Shown here: positions 30,958-33,150 of the stretch, piece by piece | How positions within the stretch are numbered: the stretch's first letter is position 1 | Layout of the letters: every line of letters starts with the position of its first letter | Assembly: GCA_015066065.1 (NCBI GenBank) | Contig: SVPB01000014.1 | Span: forward strand, 1 to 33,150 | DNA length: 33,150 bases | Direction: 5' to 3' | Origin: Oscillospiraceae bacterium | GTDB lineage: Bacteria > Bacillota > Clostridia > Oscillospirales > Acutalibacteraceae | Translations under genes and position numbers: made by a program | The notes under the pieces: model-generated | Database searches by the model: none | The model's input: only the letters and a program-made list of their open reading frames with translations | What the model was told of the DNA's origin: nothing

Positions 30958-31863
30958 TTAAATTGCAAGCCTTTTACTGTATTTGCTTCTGAAAGCGGAT
31001 GGTGTCATATCGGTTTCGGAAAGAAACTTTCGATTAAACCAAGATATATCACCAAAACCGGCTTCAATACATATTTCCGAAATGCTTTTATCTGTTGTTA
31101 AAAGAAGTTGCTGCGCCTTGTTGATAAAACATTTCATGATATACCTTTTAGGAGAAAGTCCGGTAACCTCGAAAAAGACCTTGCGAAAATTTGAAACGCT
31201 CATATTGCAAGAAGAAGCAAGCGTTTCTACAGACGGTGTATTCGCTTTTTGTACAGCATGCGAAATAATATCAAGAGCAGGGGATATGGTCTGTAATTTT
31301 ACATTTTGCCTAACTTTTAATTTTGGCAGAGGTTCGGAAACACGCGCAAGACAGATAAAAAGCTGATATACATATAGGGCACAAAGTTCCGAATGGTACA
31401 ATGAAGCATGATCCTTTTCCAAAAGTTCCCCAAAAAACTGTTCAACCAAAGCAACAATCTCAGGATACTGCTCCGGAGAAAAGATACCGCAGAGTCCCAT
31501 TTCGTTGTAAATCGCTTGTTCTAACTTAGTCTCGGCCAAAAACCCACCTTTTTTCATAAGTGAGTGCGGATGAAAGGTGAGCCAATACCAGATGCTAGAC
31601 TCTTTTTCACTATTTCTGGATAAATGCTTTTGAAAAGGAAAAATAATCTCAACATCGCCCTTCTTAAAGGCGTATTGCTTATCTTCTACCAGACAGATCC
31701 CTTTTCCGCTGACGCAATAACCAATTTCAAGGCAATCATGATAGTGAAGATATGAAAAATCATTTATTTCAAGGGAAGCAATAATTGGTTTGCCGGAGCC
31801 CATAATCATATCATTGTGGCGTGTATAAAATACCGGCAAGTCATCATTTGAGCGATTTAGCAT
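30958..31863 (-). CDS. AraC-family regulator with cupin sensor
   Basis: This is a 301-residue regulator. The N-terminal cupin domain (about 25-110) contains YLHYHDCLEIGYCVSGKG, the usual sugar-sensing fold. The C-terminal domain (about 195-295) is a double helix-turn-helix including GFGDISWFNRKFLSETDMTPSAFR. The ORF track starts 11 codons earlier; the ATG at 31863 follows AAAGGGG and is preferred. It is divergent from the glycoside hydrolase-like gene, which is its likely target. Confidence 0.87.
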   Translation of the reverse strand: MLNRSNDDLPVFYTRHNDMIMGSGKPIIASLEINDFSYLHYHDCLEIGYCVSGKGICLVEDKQYAFKKGDVEIIFPFQKHLSRNSEKESSIWYWLTFHPHSLMKKGGFLAETKLEQAIYNEMGLCGIFSPEQYPEIVALVEQFFGELLEKDHASLYHSELCALYVYQLFICLARVSEPLPKLKVRQNVKLQTISPALDIISHAVQKANTPSVETLASSCNMSVSNFRKVFFEVTGLSPKRYIMKCFINKAQQLLLTTDKSISEICIEAGFGDISWFNRKFLSETDMTPSAFRSKYSKRLAI

Positions 31864-31967
31864 ACTTTTTGCCCCTTTACACAAAGAAAAACACAATACT
31901 TTTATGATACAATACTACTATAAACTTATAAATCATACAAGAGTTTTTCTTTTGGAGGGATTAGAAT

Positions 31968-33080
31968 ATGAAAAAAATTGATATCGCCGCATATGTGTGG
32001 CCGGCTTATACCGGTGATGAACCGAGAAGTCGAATTTTTTGGCCGGAGGGGATCGGGGAGTGGCAAACTGTAAAAAACTCCTCTGCAAAATCAAACGGTT
32101 ATCATTGGAACAGAAAACCATTGTGGGGATATGTAAACGAAGCGGATCCATATGTGATGTGCGGACAAATTGAGGCGGCTGTTTCACACGGAGTCAATGT
32201 GTTTATTTATGATTGGTATTGGTATGATAACCGCCCTTTTCTTGAAAACTGCCTGAATGACGGCTTTTTGAAAGCGCCTAATAACAACAAGATGAAATTC
32301 TATATTATGTGGGCAAATCATGATGCAACACATCTGTGGGATATTCGTAATTCCGATTCGGATTCGGTGAGATCTACCATTTGGCAGGGTACTGTAACTC
32401 GCGAGCAGTTTGAGATTATCGGTAAGCGGTGGATAGAACAATACTTTAAGCGTGAGAACTATTACCGAATAGACGGAAAACCCGTTATAAGTATTTATGA
32501 TATTAACAATTTGATAAACGGTTTAGGCGGGATTGCCGAAACTGTCGATGCTTTGCAGTGGCTTAACAAGGAAGCCCAAAAGGGAGGCTTGGACGGTGTA
32601 CATCTGCAATTTATCCGTTGGAACGGGGAAATCAAAAACCATTCCGGCGTTGACGGTAAGCCTGTTGAAAATGAAAGCGCACTTGTAAATACCCTCGGGT
32701 TTAGCTCGGTGACGAATTATCAGTTTGTTCATATGACCGATGTTAACAGAGATTATCTTGATGTGCTTGAAGATGTAAAGAAGCTTTGGAGAGAAATTAA
32801 AGACGAATATTCGGTTTCCTATTTTCCAAACGTATCGGTTGGTTGGGATAATAACCCCCGTCTCAAAAAATATATCACCCCGATAATCACCAATAATACG
32901 CCTGAAAACTTTAAAAAATGCCTGGAATATGCCAAAGAATACTGCGAGCAGGCAGGCGTTCATTTAATCACGGTAAACAGTTGGAACGAGTGGACAGAAA
33001 CAAGTTACTTGGAGCCTGACGATTTTTACGGCTACGGTTACCTTGAGGCAATTAAAGAAGTATTCGGGAAAAATAACTAA
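31968..33080 (+). CDS. WbsX / GH99-like glycan-active protein
   Basis: This 370-residue protein matches the WbsX (GH99-like) family. It has MKKIDIAAYVWPAYTGDEPR at the start, VNVFIYDWYWYDNRP around residues 72-86 and NSWNEWTETSYLEPD near 337-351; acidic residues in the last two are the likely catalytic ones. Related proteins include endo-alpha-mannosidase-like hydrolases and proteins annotated as glycosyltransferases in polysaccharide clusters. There is no signal peptide, so it acts inside the cell. GGAGGG precedes the ATG. It is divergent from its AraC regulator and ends at a strong terminator. Confidence 0.82.
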   Translation: MKKIDIAAYVWPAYTGDEPRSRIFWPEGIGEWQTVKNSSAKSNGYHWNRKPLWGYVNEADPYVMCGQIEAAVSHGVNVFIYDWYWYDNRPFLENCLNDGFLKAPNNNKMKFYIMWANHDATHLWDIRNSDSDSVRSTIWQGTVTREQFEIIGKRWIEQYFKRENYYRIDGKPVISIYDINNLINGLGGIAETVDALQWLNKEAQKGGLDGVHLQFIRWNGEIKNHSGVDGKPVENESALVNTLGFSSVTNYQFVHMTDVNRDYLDVLEDVKKLWREIKDEYSVSYFPNVSVGWDNNPRLKKYITPIITNNTPENFKKCLEYAKEYCEQAGVHLITVNSWNEWTETSYLEPDDFYGYGYLEAIKEVFGKNN

Positions 33081-33101
33081 AAAGTTTTTATAGCATGCAC
33101 G

Positions 33102-33135
33102 GCAAAAAGCGAGGGGAAATTCCCCTCGCTTTTGC
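33102..33135 (+). terminator. Terminator of the GH99-like gene
   Basis: AAAAGCGAGGGG pairs perfectly with CCCCTCGCTTTT, followed by a short T-rich tail. Confidence 0.85.
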
Positions 33136-33150
33136 TATGTATCGGTCAAA

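Overview
The window looks like a chromosomal segment of an endospore-forming, fairly GC-rich Clostridia member, probably an Oscillospiraceae/Ruminococcaceae-type gut bacterium. The pointers are gpr, spoIIE and spoVT, the divergent rpsT/gpr pair, a group II ECF transporter module and strong AGGAGG-type ribosome binding sites. The taxonomic call is inference. Most of the window (about 1.5-27.4 kb) is GC-rich with compact operons. Both ends (about 1-1 kb and 27.4-33.1 kb) are clearly AT-rich and look acquired.

Layout. 1-1.4 kb: AT-rich edge with a terminator, a palindrome-rich structured element, a tRNA T-arm-like relic and two small unknown genes. 1.5-4.7 kb: a PocR/AraC-type regulator divergent from a DMT transporter, then a GNAT-type acyltransferase. 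4.76-7.35 kb: a two-gene operon of a GpsA-TagD fusion (DHAP to glycerol-3-phosphate to CDP-glycerol) and UDP-galactopyranose mutase, which together suggest a surface polymer with glycerol-phosphate and galactofuranose. 7.36-8.26 kb: an XRE repressor divergent from a SLOG-fold protein, with two matching operator dyads 53 bp apart, bracketed by two copies of the same bidirectional terminator. 8.26-18.77 kb: an 11-gene leftward operon (ruvB, rRNA methyltransferase-like gene, ecfA1-ecfA2-ecfT, truA, DUF5711-like, cvpA, pgsA-like, a ClpE-like ATPase and a second SLOG protein), mostly with touching or overlapping genes. 18.9-25.1 kb: SGNH hydrolase, rpsT, gpr, spoIIE, holA-rnmV. 25.1-26.9 kb: a five-gene phage-like regulatory islet with an XRE repressor, a short HExxH protein, divergent promoters carrying repeated CGTCCC operators, two zinc-finger proteins and a late-activator-like HTH protein. 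26.9-27.4 kb: spoVT.

From 27.4 kb to the right end, AT-rich cargo (a lipoprotein; AraC/cupin/Gfo-Idh-MocA; AraC/GH99-like) is punctuated by two further truncated copies of the spoVT 5' end and its promoter palindrome. All three copies have the same orientation. I regard this triplicated spoVT start region, the XRE/SLOG module with its twin operators, and the GpsA-TagD fusion as the observations most worth following up. The spoIIE promoter also keeps the abnormal 21-bp spacing known for Spo0A-activated promoters, an independent sign that the sporulation genes are functional.
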